Of a DNA stretch of 64,000 bases, positions 18,274 to 27,709 are shown in pieces. This stretch comes from Pseudomonadota bacterium (GTDB lineage Bacteria; Pseudomonadota; Gammaproteobacteria; Burkholderiales; Burkholderiaceae_C), in contig JAFEEG010000021.1 of assembly GCA_018241225.1 (NCBI GenBank), forward strand, positions 62,001-126,000. The letters are read 5' to 3'. The notes below the pieces were generated by a model, which saw nothing but the letters and a program-made list of their open reading frames with translations, had not been told where the DNA came from and did no database searches. Numbering within the stretch: the stretch's first letter is position 1; each line of letters starts with the position of its first letter. The translations under genes and the position numbers were made by a program.

Positions 18274-20577
18274 ATGTCCAAATCCCTGTCACCAGCCGAA
18301 GAAGCCCTGCGCGATGCTGCGCGCGAATACCACCGCTCTCCTACCAAGGGCAAGATTTCCATCACGCCCACCAAGCCACTGGTGAACCAGCGCGACCTGT
18401 CGCTGGCCTATTCGCCCGGCGTGGCCTATCCCTGCCTGGACATCGAGGCCGATCCGGCCACCGCCTTCGAATTCACCGCCCGCGGCAACCTGGTGGGCGT
18501 GGTCACCAACGGCACCGCCGTGCTGGGCCTGGGCGACATCGGCCCGCTGGCGGCCAAGCCGGTCATGGAAGGCAAGGGTTGCCTGTTCAAGAAATTCGCC
18601 GGCATCGATGTGTTCGACATCGAACTGGCCGAGCGCGACCCCGACAAGCTGGTGGACATCATCGCGGCGCTGGAGCCCACGCTGGGCGGCGTCAACCTCG
18701 AAGACATCAAGGCGCCCGAGTGCTTCTACATCGAGAAGAAGCTGCGCGAGCGCATGAACATCCCGGTGTTCCATGACGACCAGCACGGCACGGCCATCAT
18801 CTCGGCCGCCGCCCTGCTCAATGGCCTGGAGCTGGTGGGCAAGAAGATCGGCGACGTGAAGATCGCCGTGTCGGGCGCCGGCGCCGCCGCCATTGCCTGC
18901 CTGGACGTGATGGTGGGCCTGGGCGCCAAGGCCGCCAACATCTTCGCCTGCGATTCCAAGGGCCTGATCTACGAAGGCCGCGCGGGCGGCTTCGACGAAT
19001 CGAAGGCGCGCTACGCGCAGCAGAACACCGACGCGCGCACCCTGGGCGACGTGGTCAAGGGTGCCGACGTGTTCCTGGGCTGCTCGGCCGCGGGCGTGCT
19101 CACCGCCGACATGGTCAAGACCATGGGCGACAAGCCCATCATCCTGGCGCTGGCCAACCCCGAGCCGGAAATCCGCCCCGAAGTGGCCAAGGCCGCACGG
19201 CCCGACTGCATCATCGCCACCGGCCGCTCGGACTACCCGAACCAGGTCAACAACGTGCTGTGCTTCCCCTACATCTTCCGTGGCGCGCTCGATTGCGGCG
19301 CCACCAAGATCACGGAAGAGATGAAGCTGGCCTGCGTGCGCGAGATCGCCGATCTGGCCAAGGCCGACATCAGCGAGGAAGTGGCCAATGCCTATGCCGG
19401 CCAGGAACTGTCCTTCGGCCCCGACTACCTCATTCCCACGCCCTTCGATTCGCGCCTGATCCTGCGCATCGCCCCCGCCGTGGCCAAGGCCGCCCAGGCG
19501 TCGGGCGTGGCCACCCGGCCCATCGCCGACCTGGACACCTATCGCCAGCACCTGTCGCGCTTCGTCTATCACACCGGCATGTTCATGCGCCCGGTGTTCA
19601 GCGCCGCCAAGGTGGCCAGCGCCAAGCGCCTGGCCTATGCCGAGGGCGAGGACGAGCGCGTGCTGCGCGCTGCCCAATGGGCCGTGGACGAAGGCATTGC
19701 CCAGCCCATCCTGGTGGGCCGCCCGGCCGTCATCGAGGCGCGCATCAAGAAGGCCGGCCTGCACATCAAGCCGGGCACCGACTTCGAAGTCGTCAACCCC
19801 GAGGACGACCCGCGCTTCCGCACCTACTGGGAAGCCTTCCACAAGCTGATGGCGCGCGAGGGCGTGACGCCCGAGGCGGCCAAGATCATGGTTCGCCGCT
19901 CCAACACCACCATCGCCGCCTTGATGGTGCACCTGGGCGACGCCGACGCCATGCTGTGCGGCCTGGTGGGCCGCTTCGACGCGCACCTGGAGCACATCCG
20001 CAACATCATCGGCCTGAAGGCCGGCGCCTCGGGCTTTGCCACGCTCAACGCGCTCACGCTGGACAAGCACACCCTCTTCGTGGCCGACACCAACGTGCAT
20101 GAAGACCCCAGCGCCGAGATGCTGGCCAGCATCGCCGCGATGGCCGCGGAAGAAATCCGCCGCTTCGGCCTGCCGCCCAAGGCCGCTTTCCTGTCGCACT
20201 CCAACTTCGGCAGCTCCAGCCGCGCTTCCGCGAAGAAGATGCGCCAGGCACGCGACCTGTTCGTGAAGCTGGCACCCGACGTGGAATGCGACGGCGAGAT
20301 GCACGGCGACGCCGCCCTGTCGGCCGACATCCGCCGCTCCGCCCTGCCCGAGACCTCGCTCAGCGGCGACGCGAACCTGCTGATGTGCCCCAACCTGGAC
20401 TCGGCCCACATCCTCTACAACGTGCTGAAGATGACGGGCAGCCACGGCGTGACGGTGGGCCCGATCCTGCTGGGCGCGGCCAGCTCGGCGCATGTGCTCA
20501 CGCCCTCGGCCACCGTGCGCCGGGTGATCAACATGACGGCACTGGCCGTGGCCAACGCGAGCATGGAAGCCAAGTAG
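18274..20577 (+). CDS. maeB: NADP-dependent malic enzyme (MaeB type, with PTA-like domain)
   Basis: 767 residues in two parts. Malic enzyme domain (~1-430): substrate/Lys region [19 protein letters not shown], metal/catalytic region [11 protein letters not shown], Rossmann [12 protein letters not shown]. Then a C-terminal phosphotransacetylase-like domain (~435-767), which in MaeB is regulatory rather than a working PTA. It decarboxylates malate to pyruvate with NADPH formation. An AAGGAGAG ribosome site stands before the ATG. Lying after gcl-hyi-glxR but behind a terminator, it probably has its own promoter in 18225-18273. Confidence 0.97.
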   Translation: MSKSLSPAEEALRDAAREYHRSPTKGKISITPTKPLVNQRDLSLAYSPGVAYPCLDIEADPATAFEFTARGNLVGVVTNGTAVLGLGDIGPLAAKPVMEGKGCLFKKFAGIDVFDIELAERDPDKLVDIIAALEPTLGGVNLEDIKAPECFYIEKKLRERMNIPVFHDDQHGTAIISAAALLNGLELVGKKIGDVKIAVSGAGAAAIACLDVMVGLGAKAANIFACDSKGLIYEGRAGGFDESKARYAQQNTDARTLGDVVKGADVFLGCSAAGVLTADMVKTMGDKPIILALANPEPEIRPEVAKAARPDCIIATGRSDYPNQVNNVLCFPYIFRGALDCGATKITEEMKLACVREIADLAKADISEEVANAYAGQELSFGPDYLIPTPFDSRLILRIAPAVAKAAQASGVATRPIADLDTYRQHLSRFVYHTGMFMRPVFSAAKVASAKRLAYAEGEDERVLRAAQWAVDEGIAQPILVGRPAVIEARIKKAGLHIKPGTDFEVVNPEDDPRFRTYWEAFHKLMAREGVTPEAAKIMVRRSNTTIAALMVHLGDADAMLCGLVGRFDAHLEHIRNIIGLKAGASGFATLNALTLDKHTLFVADTNVHEDPSAEMLASIAAMAAEEIRRFGLPPKAAFLSHSNFGSSSRASAKKMRQARDLFVKLAPDVECDGEMHGDAALSADIRRSALPETSLSGDANLLMCPNLDSAHILYNVLKMTGSHGVTVGPILLGAASSAHVLTPSATVRRVINMTALAVANASMEAK

Positions 20578-20593
20578 GCAAGCAGGCCAGCAA

Positions 20594-20679
20594 GCAGGCG
20601 GCACGGGCAGCTGCCGCCTGCAGTCCAACACGGTGCGCGACCCCAGCGCGGGTCGCCTCGCTTCGGTGCAAGGCCGAAG
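20594..20679 (+). other. Series of hairpins in the maeB-ABC transporter gap
   Basis: Three perfect hairpins follow each other: GCAGGCGGCA/TGCCGCCTGC (20594-20603 with 20612-20621), GCGACCC/GGGTCGC (20637-20643 with 20650-20656) and CTTCGG/CCGAAG (20661-20666 with 20674-20679). A run of five T occurs at 20702-20706. None is a textbook terminator alone. Together they could end maeB transcription, form a 3' UTR structure or belong to a small RNA. The conserved cores of a TPP riboswitch are absent. Confidence 0.4.
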
Positions 20680-20716
20680 TCGGGCAGCACCGGGCTGGAC
20701 CTTTTTATCCGGATTC

Positions 20717-20747
20717 GCACCAATGGCGTGCAGGCACCCTAATTGCT
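20717..20747 (+). promoter_or_regulatory. Sigma-54-like promoter with adjacent NtrC-like site
   Basis: AGGCACCCTAATTGCT (20732-20747) has GG and GC exactly 10 bases apart with flanking CAC and TT, as in the sigma-54 consensus TGGCACG-N4-TTGCW. Immediately upstream, GCAC-N7-GTGC (20717-20731) has the spacing of an NtrC site. The start codon of the binding-protein gene lies 33 bp downstream of the -12 GC. The operon may thus be nitrogen-controlled. An NtrC site this close to the promoter is unusual. Confidence 0.45.
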
Positions 20748-20779
20748 TGAATTCGTCACCAATTTTTCAGGTACGAACA

Positions 20780-21814
20780 ATGAACAAGCGTCTGTTGCTG
20801 CAGTCCTTCCTTGCCGCCTCCGCACTTTCCTTCGGGTTGAGCCCGGCCCATGCCCAGGCCCCGACCCCGATCAAGTTCCAGCTGGACTGGCGCTTCGAGG
20901 GCCCGGCCGCGCTGTTCCTGGTCCCGGCCGCCAAGGGCTACTTCAAGGCGGCCGGGCTGGACGTGAGCATCGATGCGGGCAGCGGCTCGGGCGGCACGGT
21001 GACGCGGGTGGCCTCGGGCGCCTACGACATGGGCTTTGCCGACCTGGCCGCCCTGATGGAGTTCCACGCCAACAACCCGGACGCGCCCAACAAGCCGGTG
21101 GCCGTGATGATGGTCTACAACAACACGCCGGCCTCGGTCATGGCGCTCAAGAAGAGCGGCATCACCAAGCCTGCCGACCTCAGCGGCAAGAAGATGGGCG
21201 CGCCGGTGTTCGACGCCGGACGCCGGGCCTTCCCGATCTTTGCCAAGGCCAACAACGTCAGCAACGTGAACTGGACCGCGATGGACCCGACGCTGCGCGA
21301 GACCATGCTGGTGCGCGGCGACGTCGATGCCATTACCGGCTTCACCTTCACCTCGGTGCTGAACCTGGAGGCGCGCGGCACCAAGGCCAGCGACATCGTG
21401 GTGCTGCAGTACCCCGACTACGGCGTGAAGCTCTACGGCAACGTCATCATCGCCTCGCCCAAGCTCATCAAGGAAAAACCGGAAGCGGTGAAGGCATTCC
21501 TCTCGGCCTTTACCAAGGGCGCGAAGGACGTGCTGGCCAATCCGGCCGCCAGCATCGAGACAGTGAAGGCGCGTGACGGCATCATCGACACCGCGCTCGA
21601 AACCCGGCGCCTGAAGCTGGCCATCGACACGGTCATCAACAGCGCCGACGCACGTGCCGAGGGCTTTGGCGTGGTGGACCCGGGCCGCCTGTCGCTGATG
21701 GCCTCGCAGGTGTCCGACGCCTTCAACACCAAGGCGCGCGTGAACCCCGATGCGGTGTGGACCTCGGCCCTGCTGCCGCCGGCTGCCGAACTCGGCACCG
21801 TGCTGAAGAAGTGA
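20780..21814 (+). CDS. ABC transporter substrate-binding protein, NMT1/THI5-like
   Basis: 344 residues. Sec signal peptide 1-25 (LSPAHA). The mature protein has the NMT1/THI5/SsuA fold (KFQLDWRFEGPAALFLVPAAKGYFKAAGLDV, GSGSGGTVTRVASGAYDMGFAD). It binds an organic solute such as a pyrimidine precursor, sulfonate or similar compound in the periplasm. The ATPase gene overlaps its stop by one base and the permease follows, making a complete importer. The downstream pseudouridine glycosidase gene hints at a pyrimidine-type ligand, but this is inference. Confidence 0.9.
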   Translation: MNKRLLLQSFLAASALSFGLSPAHAQAPTPIKFQLDWRFEGPAALFLVPAAKGYFKAAGLDVSIDAGSGSGGTVTRVASGAYDMGFADLAALMEFHANNPDAPNKPVAVMMVYNNTPASVMALKKSGITKPADLSGKKMGAPVFDAGRRAFPIFAKANNVSNVNWTAMDPTLRETMLVRGDVDAITGFTFTSVLNLEARGTKASDIVVLQYPDYGVKLYGNVIIASPKLIKEKPEAVKAFLSAFTKGAKDVLANPAASIETVKARDGIIDTALETRRLKLAIDTVINSADARAEGFGVVDPGRLSLMASQVSDAFNTKARVNPDAVWTSALLPPAAELGTVLKK

Positions 21815-22659
21815 TGGCCGCCACTGCTTCGCAGGGCGCCGCACATTTCGTCGACTTCCAGGATGTCTGGCTCGCCTACAACGAGGAGTTGCTGCGGGCG
21901 AACCAGTTCGCGGTGGAGGCCATCGACCTGAAGGTGCGGCAAGGCGAGTTCATTGCCATCGTCGGGCCTTCGGGCTGCGGCAAGTCGACCTTCATGAAGC
22001 TGGCCACCGGCCTGAAGATGCCCTCTATGGGCCGCATTCTCATCGACGGCCAGCCGGTGACCGGGCCGCTGAAGATCTCGGGCATGGCCTTCCAGGCGCC
22101 CTCGCTGCTGCCCTGGCGCACCACGGTCGACAACGTGCTGCTGCCGCTGGAGATCGTGGAGCCCTACCGCGCCAGCTTCAAGCAAAAGCGCAAGGAATAC
22201 GAGGAGCGCGCCCGGCGCCTGTTGCAGAAGGTGGGCCTGGGCGGCTACGAGGACAAGTTTCCGTGGCAGCTCTCGGGCGGCATGCAGCAGCGTGCCAGCA
22301 TCTGCCGCGCGCTCATCCACGAGCCCAAGATGCTGCTGCTGGACGAGCCCTTCGGCGCGCTCGATGCCTTCACCCGCGAGGAGCTGTGGTGCATCCTGCG
22401 CGACCTGTGGACCGAGCAGCGCTTCAACGTCATCTTGGTGACGCACGACCTGCGCGAGTCGGTGTTCCTGGCCGACACGGTGTACGTGATGAGCAAGAGC
22501 CCCGGCCGCTTCGTGGTGCGCCGCGACATCGAGCTGCCGCGCCCGCGCGAGCTGGAAGTGACCTACACCAAGGAGTTCTCCGACATCGTGCACGAGCTGC
22601 GTGGCCACATCGGCGCCATTCGAAGCGCAGCCGTGGCCAGCCCGGTGCTTGCCTCATGA
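21814..22659 (+). CDS. ABC transporter ATP-binding protein (SsuB/TauB/ThiZ type)
   Basis: 281 residues. Walker A GPSGCGKST (~51-59), Q-loop MAFQAPSLLPW (~91-101), signature LSGGMQQR (~152-159), Walker B LLLDEPFGALD (~173-183) and H-loop VTHDLRE (~206-212) are all intact. The C-terminal tail is that of the nitrate/sulfonate/taurine importer ATPases. Start ATG at 21814 overlaps the preceding stop (TGATG); an in-frame ATG 57 bp upstream lies inside the binding-protein gene and is rejected. Confidence 0.93.
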   Translation: MAATASQGAAHFVDFQDVWLAYNEELLRANQFAVEAIDLKVRQGEFIAIVGPSGCGKSTFMKLATGLKMPSMGRILIDGQPVTGPLKISGMAFQAPSLLPWRTTVDNVLLPLEIVEPYRASFKQKRKEYEERARRLLQKVGLGGYEDKFPWQLSGGMQQRASICRALIHEPKMLLLDEPFGALDAFTREELWCILRDLWTEQRFNVILVTHDLRESVFLADTVYVMSKSPGRFVVRRDIELPRPRELEVTYTKEFSDIVHELRGHIGAIRSAAVASPVLAS

Positions 22660-23426
22660 AATACAACAAGAAGCAAATGGAGCGCTGGGCGCCCTGGCTG
22701 CTGCTGGTGGCCTTCGTGGCGCTGTGGCAGATCGTGTGTTCGGCCTTCGCGGTGTCGGAGTTCGTCTTTCCGAGCCCCTGGCGCATCTGGACCCAGTTCT
22801 GGGAGTTCAAGACCGTCATTGCCGGCCACGCCTGGCGCACCTTCTGGGTAACGATGGCGGGCTTTGGCCTGGCGATCGTGGTGGGCGTGCTGATGGGCTT
22901 CGTCATCGGCAGCTCGCGCATTGCCTATGCGGCCATCTACCCGCTCATGACGGCCTTCAACGCCCTGCCCAAGGCTGCCTTCGTGCCGATCCTGGTGGTG
23001 TGGTTCGGCATCGGCATCGGGCCGGCCGTCTTCACCGCCTTCCTCATCAGCTTCTTCCCGATCATGGTGAACATCGCCACGGGCCTGGCCACGCTGGAGC
23101 CCGAGCTGGAAGACGTGCTGCGGGTGCTGGGCGCCAAGCGCTGGGACGTGCTGGTCAAGATCGGGCTGCCGCGCTCCATGCCCTACTTCTTCGCCTCGCT
23201 CAAGGTGGCCATCACGCTGGCCTTCGTCGGCACCACCGTGTCGGAGATGACGGCGGCCAACGAGGGCATCGGCTACCTGCTCATCTCCGCCGGCTCGGCC
23301 ATGCAGATGGGGCTGGCCTTTGCCGGCATGGTGGTGGTGGGCGCCATGGCCATGGTCATGTACGAGCTCTTCTCGGCCGTGGAGAAGCACACCACCGCCT
23401 GGGCGCACAGGGGGTCGCAAGGCTGA
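22656..23426 (+). CDS. ABC transporter permease (SsuC/ThiX type)
   Basis: 256 residues with six hydrophobic helices and the EAA-type coupling loop ELEDVLRVLGAKRWDVLVKIGLP (~151-173, quoted in part) that docks on the ATPase. ATGA overlap with the ATPase stop shows translational coupling. Together with the two upstream genes it completes an inner-membrane importer. Confidence 0.93.
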   Translation: MKYNKKQMERWAPWLLLVAFVALWQIVCSAFAVSEFVFPSPWRIWTQFWEFKTVIAGHAWRTFWVTMAGFGLAIVVGVLMGFVIGSSRIAYAAIYPLMTAFNALPKAAFVPILVVWFGIGIGPAVFTAFLISFFPIMVNIATGLATLEPELEDVLRVLGAKRWDVLVKIGLPRSMPYFFASLKVAITLAFVGTTVSEMTAANEGIGYLLISAGSAMQMGLAFAGMVVVGAMAMVMYELFSAVEKHTTAWAHRGSQG

Positions 23427-23467
23427 CGAAGGATGCTATAAAGTTAATAGCAACCGAAGGAGCCGAG

Positions 23468-23983
23468 TTGACCTGCCTGCCCGCATCGCGGCGCACCTGT
23501 GCGCTGCCCTGCCTGCTGATTGCCACCGCGCTGATGCTGGCCGCCTGCGGCAGCGCACCGCCGCGCCCTTCCTCGGGCGGCGGCGCCGCGTCGGTGCGCT
23601 ACACGCCGCTGTCGAGCGAGCAGTCCGAAGACATCGCGATCCACGCGCTGGGGCTGGTGGGCACGCCCTATCGCTATGGCGGCAACTCGCCGCAAGGCGG
23701 CTTCGATTGTTCCGGGCTCATCGGCTACGTCTATCGCACCCGGGCCGGGCTGGCGCCGCCGCGCACGGTGGCCCAGCTCTCGGGCTTTGGCGAGGCGGTG
23801 GACCGCAGCGACCTGCGCACGGGCGACCTGGTGCTGTTCGGCGGCGGGCAGCCCAGCCATGCGGGCATCTACGTGGGCGACGGGCGCTTCGTGCATGCGC
23901 CCTCCACCGGCGGCACGGTGCGGCTGGACAAGCTGGCCAGCGCGTACTGGTCGCGCCAGCCGCTGTCGGTGCGGCGCCCCTAG
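23468..23983 (+). CDS. NlpC/P60 family lipoprotein (cell-wall peptidase)
   Basis: 171 residues starting with TTG at 23468, chosen because AAGGAG lies 5 bases before it and it gives a normal signal peptide with lipobox LAAC (~23-26). The catalytic Cys in FDCSGLIGYVY, His in PSHAGIYVG and third polar His in FVHAPSTGG mark an active C40 peptidase cutting peptidoglycan stem peptides. It lies 41 bp after the ABC permease and 22 bp before the glycosidase gene, and is probably in the same transcript. No in-frame ATG is available near the start. Confidence 0.88.
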   Translation: MTCLPASRRTCALPCLLIATALMLAACGSAPPRPSSGGGAASVRYTPLSSEQSEDIAIHALGLVGTPYRYGGNSPQGGFDCSGLIGYVYRTRAGLAPPRTVAQLSGFGEAVDRSDLRTGDLVLFGGGQPSHAGIYVGDGRFVHAPSTGGTVRLDKLASAYWSRQPLSVRRP

Positions 23984-24005
23984 TCACAAGGCGGATTGCG
24001 CGCCG

Positions 24006-24980
24006 ATGCACACTGCGCCCATGCTCATCAAGACGCCCACCAGCGACGCACACACCTTCATCCACCTCAGCCCCGCCGTGCAAGCGGCACGTGCAGCCGG
24101 CCGCCCGGTGGTGGCGCTCGAATCCACCATCGTCACCCATGGCATGCCCTGGCCCGAGAACCTGGCCACTGCCCGGGCCGTGGAGGCCGTGATCCGCGCC
24201 GAGGGTGCCGAGCCCGCCACCATCGCGGTGATGGACGGACGCATCCACGTCGGCCTGCAGGACGCCGAACTGGAGCGCCTGGCCAACTCGCCCGACGCGC
24301 AAAAAACCAGCCGGCGCGACCTGCCTGCGGTACTGGCCTCGGGCCAGCTGGGCGCCACCACCGTTGCCGCCACCATGATCTGTGCCCACCTGGCGGGCAT
24401 CGAGGTCTTCGTCACCGGCGGCATCGGCGGCGTGCACCGGGGCGCACAGCAAAGCTTCGACATCTCGGCCGACCTGCAGGAACTGGCGCGCACGCCGGTG
24501 GCGGTGGTGTGCGCCGGGGCCAAGTCGATCCTGGACATCGGCCTCACGCTGGAATACCTGGAAACGCACGGCGTGCCGGTGCTCAGCTGCGGGCAGGACG
24601 CCTTCGCCGCCTTCTACGTGCGCGACAGCGGCCACCGCGCCGACTACCGGCTCGACGATGCGCAGGCGCAAGCGCGCTTCATCCGCACCCAGTGGTCGCT
24701 GGGCCTGTCCAACGGCGTGGTGCTGGCCGTACCGGTGCCCGAGGCCGACGCGCTGGCGCGCGAGGAAGTGGACGGCTGGATCGACGCGGCCTTGCGCGAG
24801 GCGCAGGACCAAGGCATCGCGGGAAAGGCCGTGACGCCATTCCTCTTGGCGCGCGTCGCGCAGCTCAGTGGCGGGCGAAGCCTTGTGGCCAACATCGCGC
24901 TGGTCAAGCACAACGCCCAGGTGGGCGCACGATTGGCGCTGGCCTTGGCGGCGCAGCGCGAGGTGCTGCCCAGGAGCTGA
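24006..24980 (+). CDS. psuG: Pseudouridine-5'-phosphate glycosidase
   Basis: 324 residues. Family landmarks: VVALESTIVTHGMPWPENL (~36-54), with the Glu and Thr of the active site; TIAVMDGRIHVGL; catalytic Lys in KTSRRDLP; and GAQQSFDISADLQEL with the metal Asp. It splits pseudouridine 5'-phosphate reversibly into uracil and ribose 5-phosphate. No psuK kinase gene lies beside it. Two starts are possible (24006, 24021). It converges with the MFS gene, 3 bp between stops. Confidence 0.95.
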   Translation: MHTAPMLIKTPTSDAHTFIHLSPAVQAARAAGRPVVALESTIVTHGMPWPENLATARAVEAVIRAEGAEPATIAVMDGRIHVGLQDAELERLANSPDAQKTSRRDLPAVLASGQLGATTVAATMICAHLAGIEVFVTGGIGGVHRGAQQSFDISADLQELARTPVAVVCAGAKSILDIGLTLEYLETHGVPVLSCGQDAFAAFYVRDSGHRADYRLDDAQAQARFIRTQWSLGLSNGVVLAVPVPEADALAREEVDGWIDAALREAQDQGIAGKAVTPFLLARVAQLSGGRSLVANIALVKHNAQVGARLALALAAQREVLPRS

Positions 24981-24983
24981 GCC

Positions 24984-26171
24984 TCAACCGGCCGCGCTGG
25001 CCGGCTGCGCGGCGGCTTCGAGCCGCAGCACGCGCCAGGCGCACAGCGTGCCGATGAGCGCGAGCACCGTGGCCGCCACGTACATCGGCACATAGCCAAA
25101 GCGCTGCGCAATGGTGCCACCGGCCAGCACGCCGATCACGCCGCCAAGACCGTAGCCGGTGACGGTGAACAGCGCCTGCCCGCGCCCGCGCAGCCGGCCC
25201 GGAAAATGGCGCGATACCAGGGCAATGCAGGTGGTGTGGTGCGTCGCAAAGCTCAGCGCGTGCAGCAGTTGCGCCACCACCAGCGCGGCAAACCAGTCGC
25301 CCAGGCCCGCGGTAATGGCCATGCGGGCCACCGTGGCCACGCCGCACAGCAGCAGCCAGCGCGGCATGGCCAGGCGCCCCATCCAGCGGCCCTGCAGGAA
25401 GAACCAGCCGATTTCCGCCAGCACCGACAAGCCCCACAAGAAGCCGATCACCGCCTTGCCGTAGCCCAGCGAATCCAGGTACAGCGACAGGAAGCCGTAG
25501 ATGGCGAAGTGCGCCGTGACCTGGAAGAACAGCGAGACGAAGAACCAGCGCACTGCCGGCTGGCGCAGCACCGGCCACACCGGCTCCTGCACGGCGCTGC
25601 GTTCGCTGGCCGGCTCGCGCACATCGGGCAGGCGCAGCGTGGCCAACACCAGCAGGCACAAGGTGGCCACGGTCCAGAACGGGAAGTGACGCATGCCGAA
25701 GCGGTCGAACCATTCGCCAGCCACGAACACCGTCACCAGGAAACCGGCCGAGCCCCACAGCCGGATGCGCCCGTAGCGCCCCCAGTCGCCGGCCACCAGG
25801 TGCGCCATGGCGGCCTCGGTGAGCGACATCATCGAGCTGGTGTGCGTGAACATGAGCAGCAGCACCAAGGCCAGCCACACCGCCCCGCCCGGCCAGAACA
25901 AGCCCAGCGCCGCAACGGTGGCCACGATGGCGGAAAAGCGCAACAGCTTGACGCGCTCGCCGGTTCGGTCGGACAGCGCGCCCCAGGCATAGGGCGCGAA
26001 CACGCGCGTCACCGACTGCACCGAGGTCAGCAAGCTGATGGTGAAGATCGGCAGCCCCAGGTCCTTGAGCCACAGGGGCAGGTAGGGGTTGAAGAAACCG
26101 ATGTGCGCGAAGTAGCTCGCCGACAGAGCGGCGAAGGCCAGCAGGTGGCGGGGTTGCCGGCTGGCGTCCAC
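24984..26171 (-). CDS. MFS transporter, HcaT/MFS_1-like type
   Basis: 395 residues, 12 transmembrane helices. N-terminal SYFAHIGFFNPYLPLWLKDLGL and GALSDRTGER resemble the 3-phenylpropionate permease (HcaT)/LacY-like branch. It is an inner-membrane solute carrier of unknown substrate. It starts 8 bp after the aroC stop, so it is expressed from the aroC transcript. Confidence 0.85.
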   Translation of the reverse strand: MDASRQPRHLLAFAALSASYFAHIGFFNPYLPLWLKDLGLPIFTISLLTSVQSVTRVFAPYAWGALSDRTGERVKLLRFSAIVATVAALGLFWPGGAVWLALVLLLMFTHTSSMMSLTEAAMAHLVAGDWGRYGRIRLWGSAGFLVTVFVAGEWFDRFGMRHFPFWTVATLCLLVLATLRLPDVREPASERSAVQEPVWPVLRQPAVRWFFVSLFFQVTAHFAIYGFLSLYLDSLGYGKAVIGFLWGLSVLAEIGWFFLQGRWMGRLAMPRWLLLCGVATVARMAITAGLGDWFAALVVAQLLHALSFATHHTTCIALVSRHFPGRLRGRGQALFTVTGYGLGGVIGVLAGGTIAQRFGYVPMYVAATVLALIGTLCAWRVLRLEAAAQPASAAG

Positions 26172-26179
26172 CGCCCCGG

Positions 26180-27289
26180 CTACAGGAACGAGGCCTGGGG
26201 AGAGCGCTGGCCGGCGTCGTCGCCGACGGCCACGTCACCGCATTGCGCGCGGTGGCGCAGCGCATGCTCCATCACCACCAGCGCAAGCATGGCTTCGGCG
26301 ATGGGCGTGGCACGGATGCCCACGCACGGGTCGTGCCGGCCCTTGGTGATGACCTCGACGGGCTGGTTGTGGATGTCGATGGACTGGCGCGGGCTGATGA
26401 TCGAGCTGGTGGGCTTGATGGCGATGCCCACTTCCAGGTCTTGCCCCGTGCTGATGCCGCCCAGCACGCCGCCGGCATTGTTGGTGGCAAAGCCGCTGGG
26501 CGTGATGGAGTCGCCATGCGTGGTGCCGCGCTGGGTGACGCTGCCGAAGCCGGCGCCGATTTCCACGCCCTTGACTGCGTTGATGCCCATCATGGCAAAG
26601 GCGATGTCGGCGTCGAGCTTGTCGAACAGCGGCTCGCCCAGGCCCACGGGCACATTGCTGGCAGTAACGCGCAGGCGCGCGCCGCACGAATCGCCGGCCT
26701 TGCGCAGCGCGTCCATGTAGGCCTCCAGCCGGCTCACGTCGGCCACCGGGGCGAAGAAGGGGTTGTTGGGCACGTGGTCCCAGCTCTCGAAGGGGATCTC
26801 GATCTCGCCGACCTGGGTCATGCAACCGCGAAACACGGTGCCGTATTTTTCAGCCAGCCATTTCTTGGCCACGGCGCCGGCGGCCACCATGGGCGCCGTG
26901 AGGCGGGCCGAAGACCGGCCACCGCCGCGCGGGTCGCGAATGCCGTACTTCTTCCAGTACGTGAAGTCGGCATGACCCGGGCGGAACTGCTGGGCAATCG
27001 CGCCGTAGTCCTTGCTGCGCTGGTCGGTGTTCTGGATGAGCAGCGCAATGGGCGTGCCGGTGGTCTTGCCCTCGTACACGCCCGAGAGGATCTGCACCTG
27101 GTCGGGCTCGTTGCGCTGGGTGACGTGGCGGCTGGTGCCGGGGCGGCGGCGGTCCAGGTCAGGCTGGATGTCGGCCTCGGACAGCGCCATGCCGGGTGGG
27201 CAACCGTCGATGACGCAGCCGATGGCAGGGCCGTGGGACTCGCCGAAATTGGTAACTGCGAAAAGGGTACCGAAAGTGTTGCCGCTCAT
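26180..27289 (-). CDS. aroC: Chorismate synthase
   Basis: 369 residues, full length. All three family signatures are present: [14 protein letters not shown] (~17-30), the basic [16 protein letters not shown] stretch (~115-129) and [17 protein letters not shown] (~332-348). It makes chorismate from EPSP with reduced FMN, the last common step of aromatic amino-acid synthesis. Confidence 0.98.
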   Translation of the reverse strand: MSGNTFGTLFAVTNFGESHGPAIGCVIDGCPPGMALSEADIQPDLDRRRPGTSRHVTQRNEPDQVQILSGVYEGKTTGTPIALLIQNTDQRSKDYGAIAQQFRPGHADFTYWKKYGIRDPRGGGRSSARLTAPMVAAGAVAKKWLAEKYGTVFRGCMTQVGEIEIPFESWDHVPNNPFFAPVADVSRLEAYMDALRKAGDSCGARLRVTASNVPVGLGEPLFDKLDADIAFAMMGINAVKGVEIGAGFGSVTQRGTTHGDSITPSGFATNNAGGVLGGISTGQDLEVGIAIKPTSSIISPRQSIDIHNQPVEVITKGRHDPCVGIRATPIAEAMLALVVMEHALRHRAQCGDVAVGDDAGQRSPQASFL

Positions 27290-27379
27290 GGGCAGGGATT
27301 ATCGCGTCTGCCGAAAGGCCTATGGACACCCCGGGCCGTGGCGAATTACGGTTCGGCTCCGGTTACAAGGTAAGACAAA

Positions 27380-27661
27380 GTGCTACCCCTCCTCGAAATT
27401 CGCCGTGTCGGGCGAGACATCTACACCTACAGCGTGCGTGCCGGGCGAACTGACGCGGGCCGCTGCGAAGACCCGATCGATTCGCTCGAGCGCTGCCTGA
27501 ACGACGCGGGTGATTCCCTGGGGCACTACTTCCCATCTGTCAGCGTGAGCCTGGACGGACAGGACCTGGGCAGCTATTCGGTGCGCAGCCTGCAGCAGAA
27601 CTCCGTCGGCCTGGCGGCAGAGCTGCTGGTGAAGGCCCGTCCGGGGCGCATGACGTCCTGA
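27380..27661 (+). CDS. Small hypothetical protein
   Basis: 93 residues with a GTG start at 27380 and AAGG about 10 bases before it. The sequence (LLEIRRVGRDIYTYSVRAGR, then SVSLDGQDLGSYSV) has a beta-rich pattern without signal peptide or membrane segment. I do not recognise the family. It lies between aroC (divergent, 90 bp) and a LysR gene (48 bp downstream). Confidence 0.55.
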   Translation: MLPLLEIRRVGRDIYTYSVRAGRTDAGRCEDPIDSLERCLNDAGDSLGHYFPSVSVSLDGQDLGSYSVRSLQQNSVGLAAELLVKARPGRMTS

Positions 27662-27709
27662 GCACGAACGGTCGGTCGCACGCGGGCGGTCTGCTAAGTT
27701 CCGCCCACC

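Noticed and set aside
20578..20780. TPP riboswitch before the NMT1/THI5-like importer
   Set aside because: The family name suggests thiamine precursors, but the conserved riboswitch cores (CUGAGA and the ACCUGAUCYGG region) are absent.
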